A DNA stretch of 64,000 nt from Streptomyces sp. HUAS MG91 (GTDB lineage Bacteria > Actinomycetota > Actinomycetes > Streptomycetales > Streptomycetaceae): NCBI RefSeq assembly GCF_040529335.1, contig NZ_CP159534.1:4650001-4714000 (forward strand). The letters are read 5' to 3'. Positions 50,473-59,622 of the stretch are shown here, one piece after another; the stretch's first letter is position 1; each line of letters opens with the position of its first letter. The translations under genes and the position numbers were made by a program. A model generated the notes under the pieces. The model saw only the letters and a list, made by a program, of their open reading frames with translations, ran no database searches and was not told the DNA's origin.

Positions 50473-51045
50473 GCTGCGGCCCGGTGGGGCTGGTCGTGTT
50501 GTCGTTCGTCTGCGGCCCGGTGGGGGGCTGGTCGCGTTTGTCGTTCGTCCGCGGGCCGGTGGGGGCTGGTCGAGTTGTCGTTCGTCTGCGGCCCGGTGGC
50601 CTCTTCTCGCGCAGTTCCCCGCGCCCCTGAAGGCTGCGCTTCGCGCGCCTTCCCCTTGAGGCTGCGGCTCCGCCGCGCCTCCCCCGAGAGGCCGCGCTCC
50701 GCGCGCCTCTCCGTCGGAGGCTGAGGTTCGCGTGCCTCTCCGCCGGAAGCTGTGCCTCGTGCGCCTCTCTTGATGAGATGGCGCACGAAGTGCGCATCTC
50801 AGGGGCGCGGGGAACTGCGCGACCAGCCACGACGAGAGGCGCGCGTGACGGCTGGTTTTCAGGGGCGCGGGGAACTGCGCAACCCAGCCACGACGGTGGC
50901 GCGCGTGGGAACGGGTTTCAGGGGCGCGGGGAACTGCGCGACCAGCCACGACGGTGGTGTGCTTGGGAACTGGGGGAATTGGGGCGTGGGGGAGCAGGGG
51001 AGAGGTCAGACTCAGGGGGCAGCCCCGACGGACGGAAGGCAACCC
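50473..51045. repeat. 573-bp repeat array between copA and fecB-like gene
   Basis: No gene is present. First come three degenerate units of about 55-60 bp built on 'gtcgttcgtctgcggcccggt', then a forward core at 50610-50629. A series of short palindromes of the gcgcctc/gaggc type follows, then a gagatggcgcac...gtgcgcatctc hairpin near 50775-50800. Last are three direct copies of the inverted core at 50800-50819, 50860-50879 and 50919-50938 (period about 60). It is the densest repeat block in the window. Confidence 0.85.
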
Positions 51046-52005
51046 GTGACCGCACCGCGCCCCCACCCCGCCCTCGTCACCCTGGCCCTGGCCCTGACCC
51101 TGACGGCCTGCACCTCCGGTGGATCGGAGAAGGACAACTCCGGCCCCGGCCCCGGTACCCACACCGTCAAGACCGCCATGGGCGACGTGAAGGTCAAGGA
51201 CCACCCCAAGCGCGTCGTCGTCCTGGACACGGCCGAACTCGACTCCGCGATCACCCTCGGCGTCACCCCGGTGGGCGCCACGCGAGCCGGCGCCGAGGAC
51301 GCCTTCCTCTCGTACCTCCCCGAGGACAAGACCGACGGCATCACCGAGGTCGGCGAGATCGCCAACCCCGGCCTGGAGAAGATCGCCGCGCTGAAGCCGG
51401 ACCTGATCCTCAGCAACAAGGTCCGCGACGGCGGGCGTTACCAGCAGCTCAGCCACATCGCCCCGACCGTGCTCACGGAGACGACCGGCTACCCCTGGAA
51501 GCAGAACTTCCTCGTGCACGCCGACGCCCTCGGCAGGAAGAAGCAGGCCCGCACGGCCGTCAAGAAGTACGAGGAGCACGTCGCCGCCGTCACCAAGGCA
51601 CTCGGCGGCAGGGCGAAGGCGGCGGGCGTCGACGTCAACGTCGTCCGGTTCGTCGAAGGCGCCGACATCCGGATCTACGGCAAGAAGAACTACATTGGCA
51701 CGATCCTCGCCGACGTCGGCATCGGCCGCCCCGCGATCACCGACAAGGCCAAGGACGGGTTCAGCTACGACGTGAGCCCCGAGCAGATCGACATGGCCGA
51801 CGCGGACGTCATCTTCACGTCCACGTACGGCAGTCCGGGCAAGGCGAAGGTCACCGAGACCACCACGAGCGGCCTGTGGCGGAAGCTGCGGGCCGTGCGG
51901 GACGGCAAGGTGTTCCAGGTCGACGACGAGCTGTGGATCCAGGGCATCGGATACACCGCGGCGAACCAGATCCTCGGCGAGCTGGAGTCCGACCTCGCCC
52001 GGTGA
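51046..52005 (+). CDS. Iron-siderophore ABC transporter binding lipoprotein (FecB/FepB-like)
   Basis: The 319-residue protein has a lipobox 'LTAC' (Cys about 21) and a type III periplasmic-binding fold. It shows 'DHPKRVVVLDTAELDSAITLGVTPVGATRAG', 'GEIANPGLEKIAALKPDLILSNKVRDGGRYQQLSHIAPTVLTE', a long helical backbone 'HADALGRKKQARTAVKKYEEHVAAVTKAL' and 'QIDMADADVIFTST'. It captures ferric siderophores for a FecCD importer. No permease is adjacent; the nearest FecCD-FecE set is about 7 kb downstream on the other strand. The GTG at 51046 has GGAAGG upstream. I see no iron box in its repeat-filled upstream region. Confidence 0.88.
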   Translation: MTAPRPHPALVTLALALTLTACTSGGSEKDNSGPGPGTHTVKTAMGDVKVKDHPKRVVVLDTAELDSAITLGVTPVGATRAGAEDAFLSYLPEDKTDGITEVGEIANPGLEKIAALKPDLILSNKVRDGGRYQQLSHIAPTVLTETTGYPWKQNFLVHADALGRKKQARTAVKKYEEHVAAVTKALGGRAKAAGVDVNVVRFVEGADIRIYGKKNYIGTILADVGIGRPAITDKAKDGFSYDVSPEQIDMADADVIFTSTYGSPGKAKVTETTTSGLWRKLRAVRDGKVFQVDDELWIQGIGYTAANQILGELESDLAR

Positions 52006-52011
52006 CCCGGG

Positions 52012-53061
52012 TCAGAGACGGGTGCGCTGCGAGCGCCACAGCAGATACAGCGCCGAGGCGATCGCGGCGCACCGCAGCACCCACGGCCAGGTCTCCTGGA
52101 ACGCGTCGGTCATCTTCCCGTCCGCGATGGCCGCGCCCCACTTCCCGGCACCGCGCCCCCACAGCCAGACGACACCGCCCGCGACCGCGAGGCCGGGCAG
52201 CCCGAACACCGCCACCTTCTTCTGGAAGTCCGTCAGCCGCCGGGAGAGGAAGACGACGGCCCAGCCGGCCAGCAGGAGGAGGATGTTGCCGAGGACCGCG
52301 CCGACGACCAGGGCGGCGGCGGCCAGCAGCAGGAAGGGGTTGACCACACCGCCCGCGGGCACGACGGCACGCCGCAGCCGCCGCACCCTCTTCGCCGGGC
52401 CGCCCCCGTCGCCCTCGTCGGCCGCGTCCGGCTCGTCCTCCGGTTCGTCGTCCTCGACCGGCACCGACGGGCGTTTGCGCAGGTCCGGGCCGTCCTCGCG
52501 CTTCTTCGGCGGCTTGAGCAGCTCGGGGATCTCCACCCCGCCGACGAACCCGGGCACGCTGTCCGTCTCGGTGAGCGAGCCGGACGGGCCGTCGCCCATC
52601 CGCCACCAGTCGGTCACGTCGCCGGACACGCCCAGCTCGTCGGTCCCGGCCAGATGCGGCGGCGCGGGCACGTCCTCGGGCACGGCCGGAGCGGGGGCGG
52701 CCGCCCGGCGCGGGCGCGGCACCTTCCGGCGCAGCCCGCCGATGCGGTCGCTCCTGCCGGGACGGTCGCTCTTGCCGGTGGGCTGTTCGGGCAGCGGCCG
52801 GACCAGGGGCGCCGCCGGGTCGGCCCCGCCGCCACCGTCCTGCGCGCCCGCCACGATCCGGTCCGGGGTCCCCAGGCGCTCCAGGATGCGGCGCACGGCC
52901 GCCGGGCTGTCGACCGTCGTCCTCGCGCGGCGCCGGTCGATCTCCCCCCGCAACTCCGTGACCAGGCGCATGCGTGTCGCGGACGGCATCTGGCGCTGCT
53001 GGGCCAGGTCGCCGACCCGGCTCAGATAGTCGAAGACGAGCTGATCACTCTCGATCCCCAC
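52012..53061 (-). CDS. Membrane protein with N-terminal HAAS-like domain
   Basis: The 349-residue protein opens with a HAAS/DUF1700-like helical segment ('FDYLSRVGDLAQQRQMPSATRMRLVTELRGEIDRRRA ... VRRILERLGTPDRIVAGA', 1-75). A long disordered acidic/Pro-rich linker follows, then four C-terminal membrane helices ('PFLLLAAAALVVGAVLGNILLLLAGWAVVFL' onward). HAAS domains often partner PadR-type regulators, but none is adjacent. The GTG at 53061 has GGAGG 7 bases upstream. It faces the fecB-like gene tail-to-tail with a 6-bp gap. Confidence 0.75.
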   Translation of the reverse strand: MGIESDQLVFDYLSRVGDLAQQRQMPSATRMRLVTELRGEIDRRRARTTVDSPAAVRRILERLGTPDRIVAGAQDGGGGADPAAPLVRPLPEQPTGKSDRPGRSDRIGGLRRKVPRPRRAAAPAPAVPEDVPAPPHLAGTDELGVSGDVTDWWRMGDGPSGSLTETDSVPGFVGGVEIPELLKPPKKREDGPDLRKRPSVPVEDDEPEDEPDAADEGDGGGPAKRVRRLRRAVVPAGGVVNPFLLLAAAALVVGAVLGNILLLLAGWAVVFLSRRLTDFQKKVAVFGLPGLAVAGGVVWLWGRGAGKWGAAIADGKMTDAFQETWPWVLRCAAIASALYLLWRSQRTRL

Positions 53062-53136
53062 GAAGTCCCCTCCGGGGTGCAGCAATTGATGGATCGACGG
53101 TATCGCGAATGCCCTGTCCGCACGGGCGCGGGTTTC

Positions 53137-53181
53137 GGGGCGCCGCCCCGGACCCCGCTCCTCAAACGCCGGAGAGGCTTG
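53137..53181. repeat. Second copy of the ggggc-gccccggaccccgctcctc repeat
   Basis: ggggcgccgccccggacccc, then gctcctcaaacgccggagag, aligns with 4231-4275 almost base for base. As there, it ends about 20 bp before a plus-strand gene start. Confidence 0.75.
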
Positions 53182-53203
53182 GTCCACCGCTACCGTGGGA
53201 CAG

Positions 53204-55639
53204 ATGAGCCCCAACGAGCAGACACCGGCGGCACCCCGCTCCCTGGCGGAGGCCCTGCGCGGCAGGGACGACCCGTCCCTGGCCCGCCTCCTGCGCGCCC
53301 GCCCCGACCTGCTCAGCCCGGTGCCGGGCGACCTCACCCAGCTCGCCACCCGGGCCGGCACCCGCGCCTCGGTGGTCCGCGCCCTGGACCGCCTGGACCG
53401 CTTCACCCAGCAGGTGGCGCAGGCCCTCGCGGTGGCCCCGGAACCGGCGACGTACGAGGCGCTGGCGGCGCTGCTGCCGGGACCGGACACCGAGGAGACG
53501 CTGCCGCGCGCCGTGGCCACCCTGCGCGAGCAGGCACTCATCTGGGGCGGCGACGACCAGCTGCGGCTGGTGCGCACCGCCCGCGAACTGCTCGTACCGA
53601 CCCCGCAGCACCCCTCGCCGACCGGGCTCGGGCCGACCGTCGCCGACGCCACCGCCGGGATGTCGCCGGGCCGCGTCCAGGAGATCGTGGCGGCGGCCGG
53701 ACTGCCGAGCACCCACGACCCGGTGTCGGCGCTCGCCGCGCTCACCGCCCTGTTCACCGACCCCGAGCGGATGTCGGCGCTGCTCGACGACGCGCCCGCC
53801 GAGGCCATCGACGTACTGAACCGGCTGGTGTGGGGACCCCCGTACGGGCAGGTGACCGCCCGGCCCGCCGCCCATCTGCGCTGGCTGCTCGACCGGGCGC
53901 TGCTGGTGCCGACGACACCCGGCACCGTCGTGCTGCCCCGGGAGGCGGCGCTGCACCTGCGCGGCGGGCGGGCGCACCGCACCCTGGAGCCGCTGCCGCC
54001 CGAGGTCGCGGCGCGCGCCGAGCACCGTCCACAGGTTGTGGACGCGACGGCGGCGGCGCAGGCGTACACCGCGCTGGACACCGTCGAGGAGCTGCTGAAG
54101 GACTGGGACGAGGGCGGCCCGGCCGTACTGCGCGCGGGCGGCCTGAGCGTGCGCGACCTCAAGCGCACCGCCGCCGCCCTCGACACCGACGAGCAGACGG
54201 CCGCCTTCTGGGTCGAACTCGCCTACGCCGCCGGGCTGCTGGCCTCGGACGGCGAGGCCGACGAGCGGTACGCGGCGACCCCCGCCTACGACGAGTGGCT
54301 GGAGCGGCCCCCGGTCCAGCGGTGGACGCGGCTCGCCACCGCCTGGCTCGCGGCGACCCGCACCTCCGGGCTGGTGGGCGGCCGCGACGGCAAGGACCGG
54401 ACGCTGTCCGCGCTCGGCCCGCACCTGGACCGGTCCGCCGCGCCCGAGGTGCGCCGCCACGTCCTCGGACTGCTCGCCGCGCTGCCGGAGGGCGCCGAAC
54501 CGGACCCGGAGTCGGTGACCGCCCGGCTGACCTGGGAGCGCCCGTCCCCGGCGACGCTCGACCTGCGCACACGGCTGGCTCGCTGGACGCTCGCGGAGGC
54601 CGAACTGCTCGGGTTCACCGGGCGCGGGGCGCTGTCCGCGCACGGCCGGGCGCTGCTGTCCGCCCACGCGGAGGCGCCGGACGCCTCGGCGGAGTCGGCC
54701 GTGGCCGTCGCCAGCGCCGAGAAGCTCCTCGGGCCGCTGCTGCCCGACCCGCTGGACCACGTGCTGCTCCAGGCCGACCTGACGGCGGTCGCCCCCGGCC
54801 CGCTGGAGCGGCCGCTCGGCGAGGCGCTGGCCGTGCTGGCCGACGTGGAGTCCAAGGGCGGCGCGACCGTCTACCGGTTCACGCCCGGCTCGGTGCGCCG
54901 CGCGCTCGACGCGGGCCGCACCGCCTCCGACCTGCACGCGTTCCTGGCCGCCCACTCCCGTACGCCGGTTCCGCAGCCCCTCGCCTACCTGATCGACGAC
55001 GTGGCCCGGCGGCACGGGCACCTGCGCATCGGGGCGGCCTCCGCCTACGTGCGCTGCGACGACGACACCGTGCTCGGCGAGATCCTCGCCGACAAGCGGG
55101 CCGCCGGGCTGCGCCTGCGCCGCCTCGCGCCCACGGTCCTCGCCGCCCAGGCCGATCCCGGCACGCTCCTCGAAGGGCTGCGCTCGATGGGGTTCGCGCC
55201 GGCCGCCGAGACCGCCGAGGGCGATGTCCTGATCACCCGGGCGCACGCCCACCGGACGCCGCCGCGCACGGCCCCCGAACCGGTTCCCGACGGGCCTCCG
55301 CTGCCGGACGTCACGCTGCTCGGCGCCGCGATCCGCGCCATCCGCGCGGGGGACACCGCCGCGACGACCCCGCGCAAGCAGGCGCAGGCCGCCAACGGCG
55401 AACTCCCGCGCACCAGCGCCGCCGACACCCTCGCCACGATGCAGGCGGCGGTGCTGACGGGGGACACGCTGTGGATCGGGTACGTCAACGCCGAGGGCTC
55501 CGCCAGTCAGCGGGTCATCGCGCCGATCCGGGTCGAGGGCGGGTTCGTGACGGCGTACGACCACACGGCGGACGAGGTCCGCACCTATCCGCTCCACCGG
55601 GTCACGGGGGTGGCGGAGCTGGAGCCCGACGCGGGGTGA
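53204..55639 (+). CDS. Helicase-associated protein (XPB partner, Helicase_C_3 domain)
   Basis: The 811-residue protein resembles the gene found beside XPB in actinobacteria (Rv0862c type). An N-terminal region of winged-helix-like repeats is followed by 'LLLQADLTAVAPGPLERPLGEALAVLADVESKGGATVYRFTPGSVRRALDAG' (helicase_C_3). A C-terminal WYL-like segment comes last ('TLWIGYVNAEGSASQRVIAPIRVEGGFVTAYDHTADEVRTYPLHRVTGV'), a regulatory ligand-binding fold. No Walker motifs are visible, so it is not itself a helicase. ATG 53204 is used; GTG 53195 is possible. XPB follows 284 bp downstream. Confidence 0.82.
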   Translation: MSPNEQTPAAPRSLAEALRGRDDPSLARLLRARPDLLSPVPGDLTQLATRAGTRASVVRALDRLDRFTQQVAQALAVAPEPATYEALAALLPGPDTEETLPRAVATLREQALIWGGDDQLRLVRTARELLVPTPQHPSPTGLGPTVADATAGMSPGRVQEIVAAAGLPSTHDPVSALAALTALFTDPERMSALLDDAPAEAIDVLNRLVWGPPYGQVTARPAAHLRWLLDRALLVPTTPGTVVLPREAALHLRGGRAHRTLEPLPPEVAARAEHRPQVVDATAAAQAYTALDTVEELLKDWDEGGPAVLRAGGLSVRDLKRTAAALDTDEQTAAFWVELAYAAGLLASDGEADERYAATPAYDEWLERPPVQRWTRLATAWLAATRTSGLVGGRDGKDRTLSALGPHLDRSAAPEVRRHVLGLLAALPEGAEPDPESVTARLTWERPSPATLDLRTRLARWTLAEAELLGFTGRGALSAHGRALLSAHAEAPDASAESAVAVASAEKLLGPLLPDPLDHVLLQADLTAVAPGPLERPLGEALAVLADVESKGGATVYRFTPGSVRRALDAGRTASDLHAFLAAHSRTPVPQPLAYLIDDVARRHGHLRIGAASAYVRCDDDTVLGEILADKRAAGLRLRRLAPTVLAAQADPGTLLEGLRSMGFAPAAETAEGDVLITRAHAHRTPPRTAPEPVPDGPPLPDVTLLGAAIRAIRAGDTAATTPRKQAQAANGELPRTSAADTLATMQAAVLTGDTLWIGYVNAEGSASQRVIAPIRVEGGFVTAYDHTADEVRTYPLHRVTGVAELEPDAG

Positions 55640-55674
55640 CTCCGTCGGCCGACCGGATCTCGGGCGCGGCTCTC

Positions 55675-55800
55675 GTCGTGGCTGGTCGCGCAGTTCCCCG
55701 CGCCCCTGAGATGCGCACTTCGTGCGGCATCTCATCGGGGAAGGCGCGCGCAGCGCATGCCTTCGGGGGCGCGGGGAACTGCGCGACCAGCCACGACGGC
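55675..55800. repeat. Inverted repeat pair between the helicase-associated gene and XPB
   Basis: Facing cores at 55689-55708 and 55764-55783, with an agatgcgcacttcgtgcggc-type palindrome between, form a long hairpin in a tandem-gene gap. It probably ends the first transcript, so XPB would need its own promoter after 55800. Confidence 0.8.
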
Positions 55801-55923
55801 GGCGCGCGTGAGGGAACCGCACCCGGGGGAGCGGCGCCTGACAGAGCGCGGGCCGCAGACGATCACGGTCGGTGCGGAGCATGAGGCACACTGGACGTTT
55901 GGCCTACGGAAAGGGTGCCGCGC

Positions 55924-57567
55924 GTGAACGGTCCACTCATTGTCCAGTCGGACAAGACCCTGCTCCTGGAGGTCGACCACGAGCAGGCCGACGACTGCCG
56001 GCGGGCGATCGCTCCGTTCGCCGAGCTGGAGCGGGCGCCGGAGCACATCCACACGTACCGGCTGACGCCCCTCGGCCTGTGGAACGCGCGGGCCGCCGGC
56101 CACGACGCCGAGCAGGTCGTCGACGCCTTGGTCCAGTACAGCCGGTACCCGGTACCGCACGCGCTGCTCGTCGACATCGCCGAGACCATGGACCGTTACG
56201 GCCGCCTCACGCTCAGCAAGCACCCCGCGCACGGCCTCGTCCTGACCAGCACCGACCGCCCGGTCCTCGAGGAGATCCTGCGCTCGAAGCGGATCCAGCC
56301 GCTGGTCGGCGCCCGGATCGACCCCGACACCGTGGCCGTGCATCCCTCCGAGCGCGGCCAGATCAAGCAGACGCTGCTGAAGCTGGGCTGGCCGGCCGAG
56401 GACCTCGCCGGGTACGTGGACGGCGAGGCGCACCCGATCGAGCTCGACCAGGACGGCTGGTCGCTGCGCCCGTACCAGAAGCAGGCCGTCGAGGGCTTCT
56501 GGCACGGCGGCTCCGGTGTCGTCGTGCTGCCGTGCGGCGCGGGCAAGACGCTGGTCGGGGCGGGTGCGATGGCGGAGGCGAAGGCGACGACGCTGATCCT
56601 CGTCACGAACACCGTCTCGGCCCGCCAGTGGAAGCACGAGCTGGTGAAGCGGACCTCGCTGACCGAGGACGAGATCGGCGAGTACAGCGGTACGAAGAAG
56701 GAGATCCGGCCCGTCACCATCGCCACGTACCAGGTGCTGACGACGAAGCGGAAGGGTGTGTACCCGCACCTGGAGCTGTTCGACTCCCGCGACTGGGGGC
56801 TCGTGATCTACGACGAGGTGCACCTGCTGCCCGCGCCGGTCTTCAAGTTCACCGCCGACCTCCAGGCGCGGCGCCGGCTCGGCCTGACCGCGACCCTCGT
56901 ACGGGAGGACGGCCGCGAGTCGGACGTGTTCTCGCTGATCGGGCCCAAGCGGTTCGACGCGCCGTGGAAGGAGATCGAGGCGCAGGGGTACATCGCGCCC
57001 GCCGACTGCGTCGAGGTCCGCGTCAACCTCACCGACTCCGAGCGGCTCGCGTACGCCACCGCCGAGGCCGAGGAGAAGTACCGGTTCTGCGCGACGACGG
57101 CCACCAAGCGCAAGGTGACCGAGGCGCTGGTCAAGAAGCACGCGGGCGAGCAGACCCTCGTCATCGGCCAGTACATCGACCAGCTCGACGAACTCGGCGC
57201 CCACCTCGACGCCCCCGTCATCAAGGGCGAGACGACGAACGCCGTGCGCGAGAAGCTGTTCGACGCGTTCCGCGAGGGCGAGATCAGCGTCCTGGTGGTG
57301 TCCAAGGTCGCGAACTTCTCCATCGACCTGCCGGAGGCGACCGTCGCCATCCAGGTGTCGGGCACGTTCGGCTCGCGTCAGGAGGAGGCGCAGCGCCTCG
57401 GCCGGGTCCTGCGGCCGAAGGCGGACGGGCACGAGGCCCGGTTCTACTCGGTCGTCGCCCGCGACACCATCGACCAGGACTTCGCCGCGCACCGGCAGCG
57501 GTTCCTGGCCGAGCAGGGTTACGCGTACCGGATCGTCGACGCCGACGAACTCCTCGCCGAGAGCTGA
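55924..57567 (+). CDS. XPB-type DNA helicase (SF2)
   Basis: The 547-residue bacterial XPB homologue has an N-terminal damage-recognition-like domain (1-180) and Walker A 'PCGAGKT' at 203-209. The DEVH box is at 297-300, the RED motif is in 'ATLVREDGRESDVFSLIG', a thumb-like region follows, and motif VI is in 'QEEAQRLGRVLRPK'. Archaeal and mycobacterial XPB unwind DNA 3'-5' and can partner nucleases. GTG 55924 is chosen because GGAAAGG lies 9 bases upstream. The 3' 49 bp overlap the convergent GT87 gene. Confidence 0.93.
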   Translation: MNGPLIVQSDKTLLLEVDHEQADDCRRAIAPFAELERAPEHIHTYRLTPLGLWNARAAGHDAEQVVDALVQYSRYPVPHALLVDIAETMDRYGRLTLSKHPAHGLVLTSTDRPVLEEILRSKRIQPLVGARIDPDTVAVHPSERGQIKQTLLKLGWPAEDLAGYVDGEAHPIELDQDGWSLRPYQKQAVEGFWHGGSGVVVLPCGAGKTLVGAGAMAEAKATTLILVTNTVSARQWKHELVKRTSLTEDEIGEYSGTKKEIRPVTIATYQVLTTKRKGVYPHLELFDSRDWGLVIYDEVHLLPAPVFKFTADLQARRRLGLTATLVREDGRESDVFSLIGPKRFDAPWKEIEAQGYIAPADCVEVRVNLTDSERLAYATAEAEEKYRFCATTATKRKVTEALVKKHAGEQTLVIGQYIDQLDELGAHLDAPVIKGETTNAVREKLFDAFREGEISVLVVSKVANFSIDLPEATVAIQVSGTFGSRQEEAQRLGRVLRPKADGHEARFYSVVARDTIDQDFAAHRQRFLAEQGYAYRIVDADELLAES

Positions 57568-58661
57568 CCCCACGCCGCGATCAGGGCCAGGCCGAGCAGC
57601 GGGTAGGGCGCCGCGAGCGGCTGCTGCCACCACGGGAGCGCCAGGTCCAGGTCGCCCTGGTGCGGCAGCAGCCACATCGTGCGGGCGGTGAAGACGACCG
57701 CCACCGCGACGGCCGTACGGCGTTGTCCGCGCGCCCACAGCAGCGCGAGCAGCGGCACGCACCACACCCAGTGGTGCGACCAGCTGATCGGGGAGACGAG
57801 CAGCGCGGTGACGGCCGTGACGACGATGCCCTGCGGGGCGGGCAGGCGGGTCGCCGCGTACAGTCCGGCGACCGCCACCAGGGCCGCCGGGAGCGCCCAG
57901 AGCAGGCCCGGTCCGGTGGTGTGCAGGGCGCGGGCGACGAGGCCCTGGAGCGACTGGTTGTCCACGATCCACGCCTTGCCGACGCGCCCGGTCTCGTAGA
58001 GCGTTCTGGTCCAGAACTGGCCGCTGGCGTACGGGAGTACGAGCGCGCCGAAGGCCGCGGTGCCGAGGAATCCGGCGGTCGCGCGGGCGGCCTCGCGGCG
58101 CCTTCCCGTCAGGTACAGGTACGCGATGAAGACGGCCGGGGTCAGTTTGATCCCGGCCGCGACGCCGAGCGCGAGGCCCTTCGCCGGGGCGGTATCCCTC
58201 CGGGTCAGGTCCCAGAGGATCAGGCAGGCCAGGGCGAGGTTGATCTGGCCGAACACGGCGGTCTGGAAGACGGGTTCGAGCCAGAGGGCGAGGGCCGTTG
58301 CCGTGCAGAGGGTGGTGGCGCGGGCGGGGAGGCCGGCCAGGCGGTGCCAGGAGAGGTGGACCAGGGCCGCGGTGAGGGTGATGTTGGCCAGGAGGAAGGT
58401 GGCCTTCAGGGCGGGGAGGGGGAGCGAGGTGGTGGGGATGAAGAGCAGCGCGGCGAACGGGGGGTAGGTCGCGGGGAGTTGCCACTGCGTGACGGTGAAG
58501 TCGTAGAGGTGGCGGCCGCCGGTCGCGGCGGCGGTGCCTTCTGCGCGGTAGACCTGGACGTCGGACATCGGGGTGTGCTGGGCGATGCAGAGGGTGATCA
58601 GGGCGGCTGCTGAGGCCAGGGGGAGCAGGTAGACGGCTGCGGTGCGTGTGCGGGAGGTCAC
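57519..58661 (-). CDS. GT87-family membrane glycosyltransferase (DUF2029)
   Basis: The 380-residue protein has about ten hydrophobic helices and the GT-C hallmark Asp in the first loop ('HTPMSDVQVYRAEGTAAATGGRHLYDF'), then 'TYPPFAALLFIP', 'FGQINLALACLILWDL', 'GVAAGIKLTPAVFIAYLYLTGRRREAA' and 'SPISWSHHWVWCVPLLAL'. The family includes mycobacterial polyprenyl-phosphomannose-dependent mannosyltransferases (PimE). It likely transfers a sugar from a lipid carrier outside the membrane. GTG 58661 is used without a clear ribosome site, so it could be leaderless. It overlaps XPB tail-to-tail by 49 bp. Confidence 0.85.
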   Translation of the reverse strand: MTSRTRTAAVYLLPLASAAALITLCIAQHTPMSDVQVYRAEGTAAATGGRHLYDFTVTQWQLPATYPPFAALLFIPTTSLPLPALKATFLLANITLTAALVHLSWHRLAGLPARATTLCTATALALWLEPVFQTAVFGQINLALACLILWDLTRRDTAPAKGLALGVAAGIKLTPAVFIAYLYLTGRRREAARATAGFLGTAAFGALVLPYASGQFWTRTLYETGRVGKAWIVDNQSLQGLVARALHTTGPGLLWALPAALVAVAGLYAATRLPAPQGIVVTAVTALLVSPISWSHHWVWCVPLLALLWARGQRRTAVAVAVVFTARTMWLLPHQGDLDLALPWWQQPLAAPYPLLGLALIAAWGQLSARSSSASTIRYA

Positions 58662-58689
58662 GTTGGGTGAGCCTATGCGTCGCAGGCGC

Positions 58690-58820
58690 GCCTCTCGTCG
58701 TGGCTGGTCGCGTAGTTCCCCGCGCCCCTGAGATGCGCACTTCGTGCGGCATCTCATCGGCCCCGGAGGAGAGGCGCGCGACCCCATCAGCGGAGCGATG
58801 CCTCAGGGGTGCGGGGTGGT
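58690..58820. repeat. Repeat between GT87 gene and fecE-like gene
   Basis: A forward core (58711-58730, cgtagttcc variant), an agatgcgcacttcgtgcggc-type palindrome (about 58732-58757) and a decayed inverted core (caggggtgcgggg at 58804-58816) lie between tandem minus-strand genes. It ends 5 bp before the stop codon of the ATPase gene. Confidence 0.7.
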
Positions 58821-58824
58821 CGGG

Positions 58825-59622
58825 TCAGTTCGTGGGTGGGTGCCAGGGGGAGGTGGGGATGATCAAGGGGGAGGCTGTTACCGGGTCGGGGATGACTATG
58901 CAGGTCAGGCCGAAGACCTCCGCCACCAGTTCGGCCGTGATGACCTCGGAGGGCGGGCCCTCGGCCACGATGCGGCCCGCCTTCATGGCCACCAAGTGGT
59001 CGGCATAGCGCGCGGCCTGGTTCAGGTCGTGGAGGACCACCGCGACCGTACGCCCCTTGTCGTGGTTCAACTGGCGGACGAGGTCCAGGACTTCGACCTG
59101 GTGCGCGATGTCCAGGTACGTCGTCGGCTCGTCCAGGAGCAGGATGTCGGTCTCCTGGGCGAGCGCCATGGCGATCCAGACGCGCTGCCGCTGCCCACCG
59201 GAGAGCTCGTCGACGTTGCGATCGGCGAGGGCGGCGACGTCGGTGCGCTCCATGGCCTCGGTCACGGCACGCTCGTCGGCGTCGGACCACTGCTGCCACC
59301 AGTGCTGATGCGGCTGCCGCCCACGGGAGACAAGGTCGCCGACGGTGATCGCCTCGGGCGCCACCGGCGTCTGCGGCAGCAGCCCGATCTGCTGGGCGAT
59401 CTTCTTGGTGGGCAGCTCGGCGAGGGCCCGCCCGTCGAGCACCACCGACCCGCCGGCCGGCTTGAGCAGCCGCCCGAGCGCCCGCAACGTCGTCGACTTG
59501 CCGCACGCGTTGGGCCCCACGATGACCGTGACCTGCCCGTCGGGCACGGCGAGATCGAGCCCGCGCACGACCTCGCGGTCGTCGTAGGCGAGCGTCAGGT
59601 CGCGGGCGGTCAGCCGGCTCAT
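58825..59622 (-). CDS. Siderophore ABC transporter ATPase (FecE/FepC-like)
   Basis: The 265-residue ATPase has Walker A 'GPNACGKST' (Ala where most have Gly), the Q-loop 'LLPQTPVAPE', signature 'ELSGGQRQRVWIAMALAQ', Walker B 'ILLLDEPTTYLD' and the switch His in 'VVLHDLNQAARYADH'. It powers ferric-siderophore import with the two permeases upstream. The ATG at 59622 has GGAGG upstream and overlaps the previous stop (ATGA), so the three genes form one coupled operon. Confidence 0.95.
   Translation of the reverse strand: MSRLTARDLTLAYDDREVVRGLDLAVPDGQVTVIVGPNACGKSTTLRALGRLLKPAGGSVVLDGRALAELPTKKIAQQIGLLPQTPVAPEAITVGDLVSRGRQPHQHWWQQWSDADERAVTEAMERTDVAALADRNVDELSGGQRQRVWIAMALAQETDILLLDEPTTYLDIAHQVEVLDLVRQLNHDKGRTVAVVLHDLNQAARYADHLVAMKAGRIVAEGPPSEVITAELVAEVFGLTCIVIPDPVTASPLIIPTSPWHPPTN

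Noticed and set aside
50800..50960. CRISPR array in the tandem repeats
   Set aside because: The repeats are about 60 bp apart, the spacers are themselves repetitive and related, and there are no cas genes.
48160..51579. A 1139-codon minus-strand open frame
   Set aside because: It is antisense to copA and the repeat array, with no domain and a low-complexity composition.
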